Shown here: piece by piece, positions 11,984-23,499 of the stretch
How the letters are laid out: the number at the start of each line of letters is the position of its first letter
How positions within the stretch are numbered: position 1 is the stretch's first letter
Assembly (NCBI RefSeq): GCF_000283155.1
Contig: NW_004454160.1
Span: 1,418,178 to 1,482,177, forward strand
Reading direction: 5' to 3'
DNA: 64,000 bases
From: Ceratotherium simum simum
Taxonomy: Eukaryota; Chordata; Mammalia; Perissodactyla; Rhinocerotidae
Position numbers and translations under genes: made by a program
The notes under the pieces: model-generated
Seen by the model: only the letters and a program-made list of their open reading frames with translations
Databases searched by the model: none
Told to the model about the DNA's origin: nothing

Positions 11984-13709
11984 ATGGCTGCTGTTTATTC
12001 ATACTCTCAACAAATAATTTTCAGGGTCTATGATGCTGTGTGTTATCCTTGATGCCAGTTCTCCAGGGACTGGAACTGGCTTAGAGAGGTTAAGTAACTT
12101 GCCTAGGTCCCCTGGCTCTCCAGGGGTCCTGATGTGGTGGTTTTTTAAGCCGTTGTCCTTCCATCAAAACAGAACTGCCCTGGTTTCTGTCAACCCCTCA
12201 TCACTACATAGTGTGATAAACTAATTTCAACTATGATGTTAATGATTGAAAATGGCTTTATGTGTTCTCGTTCCCAAAGAATAAGAGCATTTTAACCTAA
12301 GGCTTCAGTGCTCCCCAAGTAATCATCGCCAAATGGGATGAGCAATGTGACAGGTGGACTGAACAAAATTTGGTGAGAAGGGAAAGGAGGGGACACAGTA
12401 GCTTGAGATCCCTCAAATCATATGATGCCAGTAGCTGCCTGACTCCTCTGCATTTAAGAGTAGGAAGAGACAGGGCCTTGTCTATTCCCTGTATGGGACT
12501 AACGACAACATTAGGATAACAAAAGGGTTGTCACCTTTGCTTGTGACAATGTCACGTGACATTCCCCTGCCCCCGTGCAGCTCCTTAATCACACTTCTCC
12601 AGGAGAGCAATGGTGTCCTCTCACACCCCACCCAAAGTGTTCCCTGAAGACTGTCTCCTTAGCCAGTGCAAAACAGAAGGTAAGACCAAATGATTCAAGC
12701 AGTTGGTTGGTTCAAGCTAAAAATATCCTTTCCTTCCAATTATCTAAGAAATTGTCCTTCCTTCTGCCTTGCTTTGGAGACAGTTAATGGGGAAATACTC
12801 CTCCTTCTGCCCAGTAAACAAATTCATTCACTATTCTTACCCTGAGGCAAATATTGTCACTCATCTTCCCCCTTTCTCCATGTCTGAGTTCCCAATCCTC
12901 ACTTGGCAACATTCTCCTCAACCCCTGGCAGCTCCAATGAGGCACACTCACTACAAGCCACATACAAGATGAAAGATGAGTCTGGACCAATTTCAGGAAA
13001 ATTCCATTTAAAACACAGAAATGCAGGAAAGACAGAACATAGGGCCAAATCCCCCAAATTTAGCTAACCATATTATTTGAATTTACCAAATAATCATTTA
13101 GGTTTCATAGACACCAGTTACTCCTTTGATACAAGATACTATTTAGCAGCCTGTAATGCTTCCTAACCTTCTTCTCGACAGGACAGAGCACACATAGACA
13201 GTGATAGCTTTGTACGGTCTCCTGGCATAAACAGCTGGAAATTTAGAATCTCTGATTAAATCAGAGGCGACCAGCTCCAAGTCACTCAGGCCACTTTAGT
13301 GCTTGCCCAGACACTAAGAGAAAACCAATATTGTGGTAACCAGTTAGGAAGCTTAATCCTTGTAACCCATAGCCTAATGTCCCCTTATCAAGGTGCTGTC
13401 TCATCTCACCCTCAACTCAGCAAACCTCCTCCGTCTTCGTTCCCCACCCCAACCTTCAATCAAGACAGCCCTCCCTTTCAGGGAAGCCACCATTCCCTGT
13501 CCCACCCCTCCTCAGGCCAGCTCCTAGTCCATCAGTACCCTTTTTGTCATTCTAAGGTGAACTATACCTAAGACTGAAATGCCTAAGATTCTGTCTTAAA
13601 AGCTGATCTGCATAATCATCTTCAAAAACAAACAAGAATCTCTCAAGGAACAGAAATGTCCTCAGTCCCTGCCCTTTTCTCCAGAGCATTAGTCCCTGCC
13701 CCCATGAGA
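11984..13709. other. Unique intron; small MIR fragment
   Basis: A MIR antisense core (AGAGAGGTTAAGTAACTTGC) lies near 12080-12115. The rest, including moderately long frames at 12575-12972 and 13299-13571, gives no recognisable protein or splice-bounded exon. Confidence 0.45.
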
Positions 13710-13734
13710 AGGGGCACTTCTCTAGCAGAAGGTG

Positions 13735-13920
13735 TGACCTGGAAACTACCTGCCTCAGAGTCACCTCTGGGGCTTGTTTAAAAATGCAAGTTTTGAAGTT
13801 CCCGGTTGCTAAATCAGAATCCCTGGGAGTGAGTCATGGAATCTACATTTTAAACCAGCTTCCAAGGTAATTGTTCTGCACAGCTCCAGACCAAGAGTTT
13901 GAGAGCCTCTGATTTAATCC
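13735..13920 (+). mobile_element. MER5A-like hAT MITE
   Basis: Wording matches MER5A: CAGAGTCACCTCTGGGGCTT, AATCAGAATCCCTGGGAGTG, CCAGCTTCCAAGGTAATTGT and a GAGAGCCTCTG end. Confidence 0.8.
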
Positions 13921-13924
13921 AGCT

Positions 13925-14040
13925 TCCTCCCACTACAGAGAAGGAAAGTAGAAAACAGGCACAACAGAGGTAAAATGGGTTGTCCAGGGTCACAAGGCAT
14001 TAAGATGACCAGACAGGGCCTGGAACCCGCCTACCTCACT
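13925..14040 (-). mobile_element. MIR-like fragment, antisense
   Basis: CACTACAGAGAAGGAAAGTA then GGGTTGTCCAGGGTCACAAG resembles the MIR complement. It lies about 100 bp past the exon 4 donor. Confidence 0.5.
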
Positions 14041-14141
14041 AATTAGCACAGCAGAGCTAGGAAAAGCCTGGAATATCGTTGGGTCCGAAGGGTCCGCCAC
14101 CAGCCCCCGCCCGGCGGGGAGCGCACGGCCCCTGCACTCAC

Positions 14142-14252
14142 CCGCTTGTAGATGTCATCCCGGCTGGCCTCATACTTCTGCTGCATGCGCTCCTCCAGGA
14201 AGTAGATGCGCAGCTTGAGGCTGAAGTTCTCCTTCTTCAGGTCATTGAGGTG
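14142..14252 (-). CDS. PDE4DIP: PDE4DIP exon 4, CM1 (Cnn_1N) motif
   Basis: This 111-nt exon has 37 codons, HLNDLKKENF through RDDIYKR, in phase 0 on both sides. The donor is CGG|GTGAGT. The core KENFSLKLRIYFLEERMQQ is the centrosomin motif 1 (CM1, Pfam Cnn_1N) shared by myomegalin, CDK5RAP2 and Drosophila centrosomin. In CDK5RAP2 the Phe of this core is needed for binding and activating the gamma-tubulin ring complex, so this exon should carry microtubule-nucleating activity at Golgi and centrosome. The acceptor TCTGTCCCAG| lies inside the coding sequence of the alternative first exon (see 14253-14282). The next human exon, starting with Asn-Ile-Glu-Leu-Lys, was not found between 1 and 14141 and should lie to the left of the window. 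Confidence 0.96.
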
Positions 14253-14282
14253 CTGGGACAGAGTGCGATATCCATTAGACAT
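14253..14282 (-). CDS. PDE4DIP: PDE4DIP alternative first-exon extension (MSNGYRTLSQ)
   Basis: Ten codons, MSNGYRTLSQ, continuous with exon 4. The ATG has the context GCCCACCATGT, an almost perfect Kozak sequence. The wording equals the N-terminus of the human myomegalin isoform that starts directly at the CM1 domain, so I take this as the start of a shorter protein made from a promoter between exons 3 and 4. The same 30 bases act as intron for the long isoform: TCTAAT fits a branch point about 20 nt from the AG, followed by a pyrimidine-rich run and CCCAG. Which promoter drives the short form is not visible with certainty. Confidence 0.88.
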
Positions 14283-15200
14283 GGTGGGCAACCCATGGGG
14301 AGGAGCATGCCCAGTCGCCCCCTCACCCCAGGAACTTGGTGCAGCTGCACCGCGACATGAAGCGAGCCGGCTGTGAGGCTGCTGAGGCTACAGCGACATG
14401 GCCCTGATGGCTGGCTCTCTCTCAGGGACTTGGGACTGGGCTTACTGTTCTGGGTGCTGGAGCCCAGCACACTTTCCTTTTTTACCTCCGGGAGATATTT
14501 GCGGAATCCCTGACAGAGGAACATGCTGCATGAACTCAGACACAAGTGGTGTAACCCGACTCCAAGCCAGGACTTGGCTGTCACCCTCCCAGAGCCTCCC
14601 AGGCCCAACTGTAGGCAGTTAACAGATTCTCGGAAAAGAGAGGGGACTGACCCCCAGAAGCTTCCAGCAAATGAGGAACGGAGTAATTCAAGGTGATGGG
14701 GAGGTTGCAAAAAAGAGAAGGAAATGAAGGGGGGTGTGTGTGAGTGGGTATTTAAGTTCCTGGTGGCTGATTTACACAACAAAACCCAAAGGAGTGTGGC
14801 CAGAAGCAAGAAATACGGTTGCTATAGAGAAGAGCACACATATACAAAATGGTGACCACTCGTCAAATATCCCTCTCTGTCAGGCGCAAATCTTAAAGAG
14901 CTACTAACCGCAGGGGTCTCTCATTTCCTTTGATGATTCAGAAGCTCACCTCAAATCAGTTCCTACCCAGTTTTCCTCCCTGGAATTTTCAATCCCTGAG
15001 ACAGTTAAATAAATAGCCTTTATTACCATGCGCCTCCCCTCATACACACTAGAGCCACCCCCTAAAGAAAGAGCGAATCTTCTAGTTCAGTGGAGTCTTT
15101 GCAAACTCTGTTTACCAGTTACACAAGCTCACAAAGAGGCAGGGTCAAAGGCTCCTCTCCTCAAGGGATGAGAGAAAGAGAGGGAGGGAGGCGTCAGCCT
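14283..15200 (-). promoter_or_regulatory. PDE4DIP: Candidate alternative promoter / 5' UTR of short PDE4DIP isoform
   Basis: A transcript starting with MSNGYRTLSQ must begin upstream of 14282 on the minus strand. This stretch is largely free of recognised repeats, moderately GC-rich close to the ATG, and not a CpG island. A TATA-like word (TTAAATA in minus orientation, near 14750) is present. An ATG at 14524 opens a 95-codon frame that overlaps the real start out of frame. Assignment rests on the existence of the isoform in human, not on a definite core promoter. Confidence 0.4.
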
Positions 15201-16280
15201 GGAGCCCAGAGATTTCAGCCAGTCACTGGTTCTTAACTCCGGCACCTGCCAAGTGGAGCCAGGCACTCATCGCCAGATCCTGCTCGTAAAGCAATTTAAG
15301 ATTCTTGAATGACAGCTGCAACATTAGCAGGAAGTATTATTTATACCACATCACACGGGACATTGAAGGTGACTGGGAGACAACCCCACAGCACAGATAC
15401 CAAACACAGCTTCTTGGTTGCAGTAACACTAGGTTGAAAACAAAATTAATATTAACATCCAATGTAAAGAAGACTAAAAAATTTAGCCTTAATTCAAGCA
15501 CTCACTTCTTCCTCCCCAAAATACCTGCTCTTCTTTCTTCTAATTCTTTCTTAACTCTACATAATAATTCCAATCAATATCTCCTGAGTACCCACCAGGT
15601 AGTATGTTGGGCTTGAGAGATACAAAAATGAAGACAGTCCCAATCCTCAAAGAACTAAGTGGCTATATACATATAGTATGTGTTTTACACTACAATTCTC
15701 CAAGCTTGTGTTATTCAAACTTTTTACATTTTATACTGCAATCCAGTATACACACATACCCGTACACACATAACTGAAGCAGAAATTTCACAAAGTGATA
15801 TTACCATCACCATGGTGATGCACTCACATATTATCTATTCTATTTCTCTTTCTGGGAGGGAGCCACTGAATTGATTTCATGACCCACTAATAAGTTTCAT
15901 CCTAAAGTTTGAAAAACACTGAATCTGGGAATCCAGAAGAAAGAGTAATTAATTCTTACTGTGATGATGAGAGAAAACTTCACTAGGAGTTGCACTTGCA
16001 CTTTGCTTTGAAAGACAGAAAAAGTTGAGTGAATAAAGTGGCCCCAGGAGGGCATAATTAGAACTGGGGATTCTCTCGGATAGATTTGGATTATAAGTAA
16101 GGTGACATGCTTCTTACCACAGACCGTGACTTAAGACAAAATATTCCTCATTAAAAAAAAAATCTAAAATTTAAAATTTAGTTTTATTTATTTAGTTTAA
16201 AATTCATTTAGCTATTTTCATTAAATCTGTGCTCTTAGAATAAATTATTTTCATTTAGGCTTAGAGACAGGAAGAGAAAA
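15200..16280. other. Intron 3 with L2 fragment and a short palindrome
   Basis: An antisense L2 fragment at about 15560-15660 (CCTGAGTACCCACCAGGTAG, TCAAAGAACTAAGTGG). A perfect 16-base palindrome at 15805-15820. Otherwise AT-rich intron. Confidence 0.5.
15805..15820. repeat. Perfect 16-base palindrome
   Basis: CATCACCATGGTGATG equals its own reverse complement with no spacer. It may be chance or a binding site for a dimeric protein. Confidence 0.6.
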
Positions 16281-16289
16281 GTCTGAATT

Positions 16290-16445
16290 AAAACTCAGAA
16301 GATCCTTTTCTGGTCCCAGTTCTGTTACTAAATAGCTGAAAGACCTTGGAAGTGCACTTCTCCGGAGGCCTAACTGTTCTCATTTATAAAATGAAGTGGT
16401 TGGAAACTAGGTGCTTTTTAAGGCCCTTTCTTGGTCTAAGCTCCT
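16290..16445 (+). mobile_element. MIR SINE fragment
   Basis: AGAAGATCCTTTTCTGGTCC, TAGCTGAAAGACCTTGGAAG and AACTGTTCTCATTTATAAAA follow the MIR order. Confidence 0.6.
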
Positions 16446-16639
16446 AGAGGAATAACCTAGTTATTATCACCTCCATTTTGCACAAGGGGAACCAGGCTGC
16501 CAGAGTCTAGATTAGTGTCTAATCATGCCTTCGAAGTCTACTTGGATTGCTTCATCACATAAGAAAATTTAGTAAAAGTTTTATGGAAAGTAAAATTGCA
16601 TATGAATGCAGGGTATTCTCATCCAACCTAGATATTTCT

Positions 16640-17610
16640 TTCTATACATTAATGCCTATTTCTTATTATGCCCTGCAATCCTTGTTCTCCTACCTCTCTG
16701 GCCTCTTTTCTGTGTTTTTTGCCAGTTCCTTACAGCAAGTGCTTAAATGATGGCTAGTCCTTAGCCTTCTGATTTTTTCTCGTCACACTTTCTCCCTTAG
16801 AGATTTTATCCACTTTTAGGGCTATCACTTTTGCCTCCCAAACAACCCCCAAATCTCCAACCGAGTCCTCTCACCCAAGATCTAGCTCTACACATCCAAA
16901 TCTTTCTTTGCTAGATAGTTCAACTTGAATGTCCCATTCTCACAAACAACCTCACAGCAAAACCTTCTGCAACAGTCTCTACCATGTCTGTCAGAATTCA
17001 CTCCAGCCATCTTTTCTCTGTATCATAGCTAAAGTTTTCAAAACTTAAATCTTATCCCGTCATCTCCTCTACTTAAAACCCTTCACAGGCATCTCATCAC
17101 TCTTAGAATAAAAGGAAAACCCCACCACATCCCCTCAAGACACCCTGCCTGTTTTTCAAGTCCTAGTTGGAATCCCACCCAAACAAAGCCATCCCTGCTA
17201 CGTCAGCCTAGAAAGACTTCTTCCTCTTTTGAACTCCTAAGACAAATATTAGCATTTGGCAAGTGTTCTTATGCTGCCTCATGATATTGCCTTCTGTTGT
17301 CTTGAAGGGTTATTTACACCTTGTAGAGCTATTTAACTTTTCTTGCGTTTATGTCTCACCAACTAGTCTGGAAGTTACCCAAGGAAAGGGTCAATGACTT
17401 ATAAGTCTTTCTAGCCTCCTTCTGCTCCCATAACAACCGAGAAGACCTCTCCAATAACATCCACCCCCCTGTGCAGTCCCAGCCTGTTTTACAATCACCC
17501 CAACCAGACTAGAGTGTTTTGAGGGCTGGTAAGGCATATTTTGTGTCTTTGTATTCTCATTGCGTAGTATTTAGGAAGCACTCCCCAAATATTTGTTGAA
17601 TTAATGAAAA
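16640..17610 (+). mobile_element. Degraded L2, sense
   Basis: L2-like order: a CACTCCAGCCATCTTTTCTC block, ACTTAAAACCCTTCACAGGC, then CACCAACTAGTCTGGAAGTT and the tail CCAAATATTTGTTGAATTAA. Confidence 0.6.
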
Positions 17611-17799
17611 GATAAGTATTCCATAAAGATTTTACTTTTTGCTCATTTGATTTATTAAATATGGGCTAGCTTGCTTGTATTATTGTCATAACTTTCCAAT
17701 AATATAGAAAGGTTTGTTTTAATAGTTCCAAAGAAAATACATTTGCTAGAATGGTTACTGTAGAAAAATGATTTTTGTTCACTTGAATTTCTAAGTTTA

Positions 17800-18155
17800 T
17801 ATGCCCATCTTGACCTTTTTCCTGAACTCCAATCTATATCTGACTTCCTAGTAGAAATCTCCCCTTGAATATAGACATCTCATACTTGTGATACCTAAAA
17901 CGGAACTCCAGATCTTTCCCAGCACTCTGTATCTCCCTTAATTGTTTTTTTATGCTATAGTACCATCACCTTCCAAAACATTTTATTTACTTATTTGTCT
18001 TGTTTCTTGTCTGTCTCTCCCCACTAGTCTGTAAACTCCATGAGAAAGCCAGGAGTTTTTCCTGTTTTGTTCGCTGCTACATCATCAGTACCAAGAATGG
18101 TGCCTGTACATAATAGGTGCTAGATAAATATCTGTTGAATAAAAGAATGGATAAA
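17800..18155 (+). mobile_element. L2 3' end, sense
   Basis: CCCCACTAGTCTGTAAACTC, CATGAGAAAGCCAGGAG and CATAATAGGTGCTAGATAAA with a TGTTGAATAAA end mark an L2 terminus. Confidence 0.75.
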
Positions 18156-18439
18156 TAATTAACCTGCTGACTTGGACCTCACTGGATTTAATTCTAATAG
18201 AACCCAATCTGTATACAAGATTACACAGATGTTTTAGGATGAAGAGCGTATCTAAAGGCATTCCTCTTTGTAAAAAGATTATAAGTAAAATAAATTATTC
18301 TGACAGACTAATTTCCATACAGAATGCAGAATCTGAACTTTGTATAAGAGTTCTGAAAAAACGGGAAATAATATACGACAAACTACAATCAAAGAACGAT
18401 ATGAACTGTACAAATGGTAAAAACCATAGAAATTAGGAA

Positions 18440-18770
18440 AGAGAGGCTGTCAGACAAGGTTCCACAGAGAACTGGCGTTTAGCTCCCCTTGAAGGATGAA
18501 TCCAAGTCTGGATTGGCTGAGGGGAAGATACAGGGCCATCTGGGCAGGTGGAACTTGAGCAGAGGTGCAAAGGGCAGACTGGACAGAAACAAAAGGCCGG
18601 TACTGTCCTGTAATGGGGAACAAAGATGATGGGAGTGACGAACCATTTTCGGGAGATCTTGAAAGTCAGGGTGAGGAGCCTGAGTTTGTTCCCCTAGGCA
18701 GATCCTGGCTCTCAATTTGGACAAAGAGTGAGGAGAAAGGCCATGGGGGAGGGCCAGGAACTTGCTTACT
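18440..18770 (-). mobile_element. L2-like remnant, antisense
   Basis: GTGCAAAGGGCAGACTGGAC and TCTTGAAAGTCAGGGTGAGG follow the complement of the L2 3' region in order. Weak. Confidence 0.45.
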
Positions 18771-18779
18771 AAGAAGATT

Positions 18780-20815
18780 GTTTGTTTGTTTATTGCTTAT
18801 GTTTTGTTTTACTCGTTTGCTTTTTGTAGCTTTAACAAACAAATATACACATACCTGGGCTGCACACTAAATCTTCTGGGAGCAGCTCCCAGGCCTATAT
18901 GTTTTGATAGGCACTGCATTGCTTAGAAAACAAAGAAACACTGCAGGTTCTTGAGCAAGGGACAGTGTTTCTATCTTTGTTCTTTTTTATATAGTATATC
19001 TAAAATCTTTACTCTTCTCTCAAATTACCTTTTCCAAACTTTTAATGGCTCTTCCCTCCTCTTTCCTTAGTTTCTTCTTCCCACCGCTTCTTAATGTATT
19101 AGTGTGGACTGGAAATAAGACTTTAATAAGGACTCAATCAACGCCAACAATAGTAGGAGGATTACAGCCCAGCTGTTGTGCATCATGCCCCATTAACATA
19201 ACCAACTGACAAGTCAGCCTTTAAAAAAAACTTAGCTTCACATTTGCTTAACATATTCAGACCCCCCAGATAGGTCTTATAATGGAAATGCTTGAAAACA
19301 TAATAATCTTTTACAATTCTCTCTCTCAAAAATAAAGTTCCACTCTACTAAAAATGATTAATCATCTTAATTGACACATTCTTTTCAAATATAATAAAAC
19401 TTCTGCAACTTAAACTCTACTAATTTGATATCTGTGATAATTCATATCTTTACAGTTCATGAAAATAAAAATATTCTTAAATAACTTAATATGGTAAACA
19501 GAGGAACAGGAGAATAGTGTTTTAAGTAACCTTTGAAGCTATACTATTCATTTACAAATGGGCAATAAATATTATCACCATCATGCATATTGTCCAGGTA
19601 GGGTAGCGCGACCTTGTGGAAAGAGCAAAAGCTTTTGAACCAAGGAGACCTAGGTATTTTCTGATTGTGTAACTTTGGGAAAATTACTTACTAGTAATTA
19701 ACTGTAGGAAAGGAGTCAGAAGACTGGGATCTGGGTAGGGTACTAAGGAGGCTGCAACTGTATCTGTTATGTTAACTTTTGTTTTTTAATCTGAGGCAAA
19801 TAGGCTGAAAATAATATTCATTAAAATTTAGATATTGGATACATGGACCAGTGTTTTATTATTCTTTGTACATTCCTGTTGTTTGTGAAACAGCTCATAA
19901 TTTCAAAAAACTATTTTAAGGGCAATCAAACTAGGAATCAGAGGGAGGCAGCTGTCCATTAGATACAAGGATGAATTCTCCAGTAGAGTTGGATGTAATG
20001 AACTTATTGCCACACCTCATCCATACATTCATACATCAGATATTTATTGAGCCCTTACATTATGAGAGATAGTAAATTTCCTGTCACAAAAGGGACTCGA
20101 CTGAAACTAAAGAACCACTTGTCAGGGATATTGCTGGAAGTCGTCACACGTCAACTAGGAGTTAGCTCTAGAGGACTTTTAAGATCCTAAGCTATCCTGA
20201 GATTCCATGTTTGAAACATACTTTCTCATAGAAACAATACTACCAAAGGCAGCACCAATGAGAGAGCTATCACTTTTGAAGAATCTCAGAACACCCCACC
20301 AGCTCTCTTATAGCAGAGCTCTAAAAGGTGGTGGGAGTCTGGCTGCCTTGTGCAGTAAGAGGAAAAAGGGATTAGCGAGCGTAAAGGACGTCATATTTTC
20401 AAGACAAAAGCAGCAATGATGACTGGGACCCAAAGATGATCCCCAATAGACTATTTAACCTATAACTTTGCTAACTGTCATATTTTCAAAACAGACATAT
20501 GGGAAGGGCACACAACCAGCTGGAGAGTATTTCCTGCTCTTTAGCATCCAGTGGAATCCAACCCAGGAACCCAACTTGTTTTGGATTGGAGGATGGGAGT
20601 AGACAGGAAGGGATGGGGCAGGGAGGAGGAGGAGGACGGCTTTTTTCCACATATAAATATTTTATTTATAATACATCTATGTGTCTGGGAGTCCCTATGC
20701 TTTTCTGAAAGAATCTAAATTGCAGGAATACAAAAGTTGAATTCCTGGCTGTTTTAATGACTTGGACTTGTATTACAAAATTGATTGGATATAATTACAC
20801 TGTCTTCACAACAAC
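18780..20815. other. Intron 3, mainly unique; MIR and L1 traces
   Basis: MIR trace at about 19615-19700 (AAAGAGCAAAAGCTTTTGAA). L1 3'-end-like text at about 19780-19915. No exon seen. Confidence 0.4.
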
Positions 20816-20819
20816 AATC

Positions 20820-21010
20820 ACCTGCTAGGATTGGACAACGTACAAATCACTTCCATGTATATTGTTTCATTTTATCTCGTGAAGTAAGCAGATTACGTAT
20901 TATTATCCCCATTACTGTAAAGGAAAATGAGACGTCCAGAAGTTAGCTGACTTGCTCATCTAGAAAGTGGAGGAGCACAGACCACAGCATCCAAGAGTCT
21001 GACCCATATT
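20820..21010 (-). mobile_element. MIR SINE, antisense
   Basis: TTATTATCCCCATTACTGTA, GACGTCCAGAAGTTAGCTGA and CCAAGAGTCTGACCC follow the MIR complement. Confidence 0.7.
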
Positions 21011-21214
21011 GCATACTCCTCAGGGCCTTAATCATGACACTAGATGACCCCTATGAACCTTGGATTCCCTTGTGACTGATCAAGTACTTCTACTTCTACC
21101 TCAGGTCTCTGCATCTTTTCAAAAAGTAACCTTCACTGTAAATAATCTTCCTTGGGACCCTGGAGGATCTGACCACCTGAACCTATATAAAATATGGTTT
21201 TCTCCATTTTCAAG

Positions 21215-22065
21215 ATGAATAACCAAAAGGTTAAACATAGAGTTACCATGTGACCCAGCAATTCCACTCCTAGTTATGTACCCAAGAAAACTGAAAACAT
21301 ATGTCCACACAAAGTCTCACATGTGAATGTTTATAGAAGCATTATTCATAACAGTTAAAAAGTAGAAACATCCCAAATCTCCATCAACTGATGAATGGAT
21401 ATACAAAGTTTAGTATAGCCATACAATAGAATATTATTCATCCATAAAAAGGAATGAAGTACTGATGCATGCGACAACACGGATGAACCTTGAAAACATT
21501 ATACTAATGCGAAAGAAGCCAGGCACAAAAAGTCACATATTGTATGATTCCGTTTATATGTTCAGAAAAGGCAAATCCATAGAGAAAGAAAGTAGATGAG
21601 GGGCCGGCCCAGTGGCATAGCAGTTAAGTGCATGCGCTCTGCTGCAGCAGCCTGGGGTTCGGATCCTGGCAGCACACCGATGCGTTGCTTCTCAAGCCAT
21701 GTCGTGGCAGCGTTCCATATAAAGTGGAGGAAGATGGGCATGGATGTTAGCCCAGGGCCAGTCTTCCTCAGCAAAAAAAAAAAGAGGAGGATTGGCAGAT
21801 GTTAGCTTGGGGCTGATCTTCCTCGCAAAAAACAAAAAGAAAGAAAGAAAGTAGATGAGTGGCTTCCAGGGGCAGGGGGGAGGGGGAATGGGGAGTGACT
21901 GCTAATGGTATGAGGTTTCTTTGGGGGTGATGAAAATGTTCTGTAACTAGGTAGTGGTAATTGTTGCACAACTCTGTGACTATACTAAAACCATGGAACA
22001 GTACACTTTAAAAGGGTGAATTTTATGGTATGTAAATTATATTTCAATAAAGCTGTTATTTAAAA
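21215..22065 (+). mobile_element. Old L1 3' end, split by an ERE
   Basis: L1 3' text runs from CATAGAGTTACCATGTGACC through GATGAATGGATATACAAAG to AGAAAGTAGATGAG, is interrupted at 21601, and resumes at 21843, ending near ATTTCAATAAAGCTGTTATT. Confidence 0.88.
21601..21842 (+). mobile_element. ERE SINE nested in L1
   Basis: Head GGGCCGGCCCAGTGGCATAG, B-box-like GGTTCGGATCC and two GATGTTAGC modules, A-rich end. A 17-bp duplication GAAAGAAAGTAGATGAG at 21584-21600 and 21843-21859 defines the insertion precisely. Confidence 0.96.
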
Positions 22066-22069
22066 AAGA

Positions 22070-23495
22070 AGAAAGAAACCCAAGCTGGGAGAAGTAACTT
22101 GCCCAGTCCTTTGCCTTTTAGAAAGGATTTTTTTATGATAAAGATCAAAGCTCAATTCACTTCAGTTAAAAGTAAATAGTATAAAACTGATCATTTCTAA
22201 ACATTCTGCATATTAATCCTGTTTAGATTATGGGGCCCTAACATAAAGGCTAGAAGTATCCTCTAAGCAGCACTCAAGATTGAAAACTCATGGGTTTCTA
22301 TGTTTTATCAAGTTAAAAAGTTTTGTTACAATCCTCAGATAAAACAGAAAGAAAACATATGATCCACTCTATATTTCGACACAGGAAAAACACACTCATT
22401 AGGCTGTCCTGAAGAATATGCATAACTTTTGCAGACGTTCTAACAAGGAACATGTCAATCAAAGTCAATCAACTCCGTCTCCACTCATTAACCCTTAACT
22501 TACACACAGGGCTTCTGTTCAGTGTTTGAGAAGGTAAGTGTTGATGCCTGCATCAGAAAGTACGGCAAATTCTACAAAGATCTGTTTTTTTTCCTCTTTG
22601 GTTGCACAATAAAGAAATCTTTCTTCTGCAACTCTGTTTCTGAAATTTCAACATAATTCCTGAAGTTAGAGTCTTTTAAATGCTAAAATATTAATATCAT
22701 TCCATTTTCTCCCCTAAAACTCAGAAGCAGACTGATATCCATCCTCTACACAGCCTTTTCTTGAAATAACTGGACTGATGACAAGAGAGCTAACAACAGA
22801 ACTATTACATCAAGTTGATAAATAAACTCTGTCTTAGGCAGCATCATCATGTGGTTAAAGGATAGGGATTCAGATGACGTTCCTGCTGCCTTCTCCCACC
22901 ATAGATACACACCCACACCACCCCAATCCTGGAATAACAAGGTGTCGTCATCATCATCATATAAGAGCGCTGTGAACTCTATAAAACCAAAACAAAACAA
23001 ATAACAACTTCCTTGGACACCAAAAGTCAATGGCCCAGCCAGAAATAGTGCTGTTACATGAGCTCCATGGTAGAAACAACAGTTGAACTGCACTGATGCT
23101 GGGAGCTCCCAAGGACTGAAAGACTCCAAACTAGATTCTCCATCAGTTTGGCCTGACCAACATCAGCAGGACTTGGTGTTATTTGTTCACAATTGGTTCA
23201 ACCCAGGAAGATTATCTGCTGAGCTTCTAATATTCAGGGGGGGACATATCAATTTATAGTCTCACCTATTTTTCTAGATTTTCAATAATCCTTTCTCCAA
23301 CCTTCTCTAGGAAAGAAGGTGATTTCAAAGGCCCAATTAGGACTTTCACTAGGCTTAAGAGCTAAGAGTTCCCAGTGATATCATGGAGGACAATGGCTGC
23401 AACAATAAGGCTTTGACCAGGAGTAGGGGGTGGATAGTGGAGACACAGCCAACTTGAACCTCAGTCGACACTCTAGTGCTCCAGCCATGACAAAA
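22070..23495. other. Intron 3, no recognised feature
   Basis: The longest frame (127 codons, minus, 22746-23129) has a run of Asp from a TCA microsatellite at about 22948-22960 and no recognisable domain. I regard it as chance. Confidence 0.5.
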
Positions 23496-23499
23496 AGCC

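Noticed and set aside
1..14141. Search for the next PDE4DIP exon (beginning Asn-Ile-Glu-Leu-Lys)
   Set aside because: I looked for its complement by eye and saw none; it probably lies to the left of the window.
14525..14809. Upstream part of a 190-codon minus-strand frame
   Set aside because: It lacks an ATG before 14524, so the long version depends on a non-AUG start; only the 95-codon part is worth noting as an upstream ORF.
22746..23129. 127-codon minus-strand frame
   Set aside because: Starts from a stop-to-stop call, carries an Asp run from a TCA microsatellite, shows no domain and no splice framing; chance frame in an intron.
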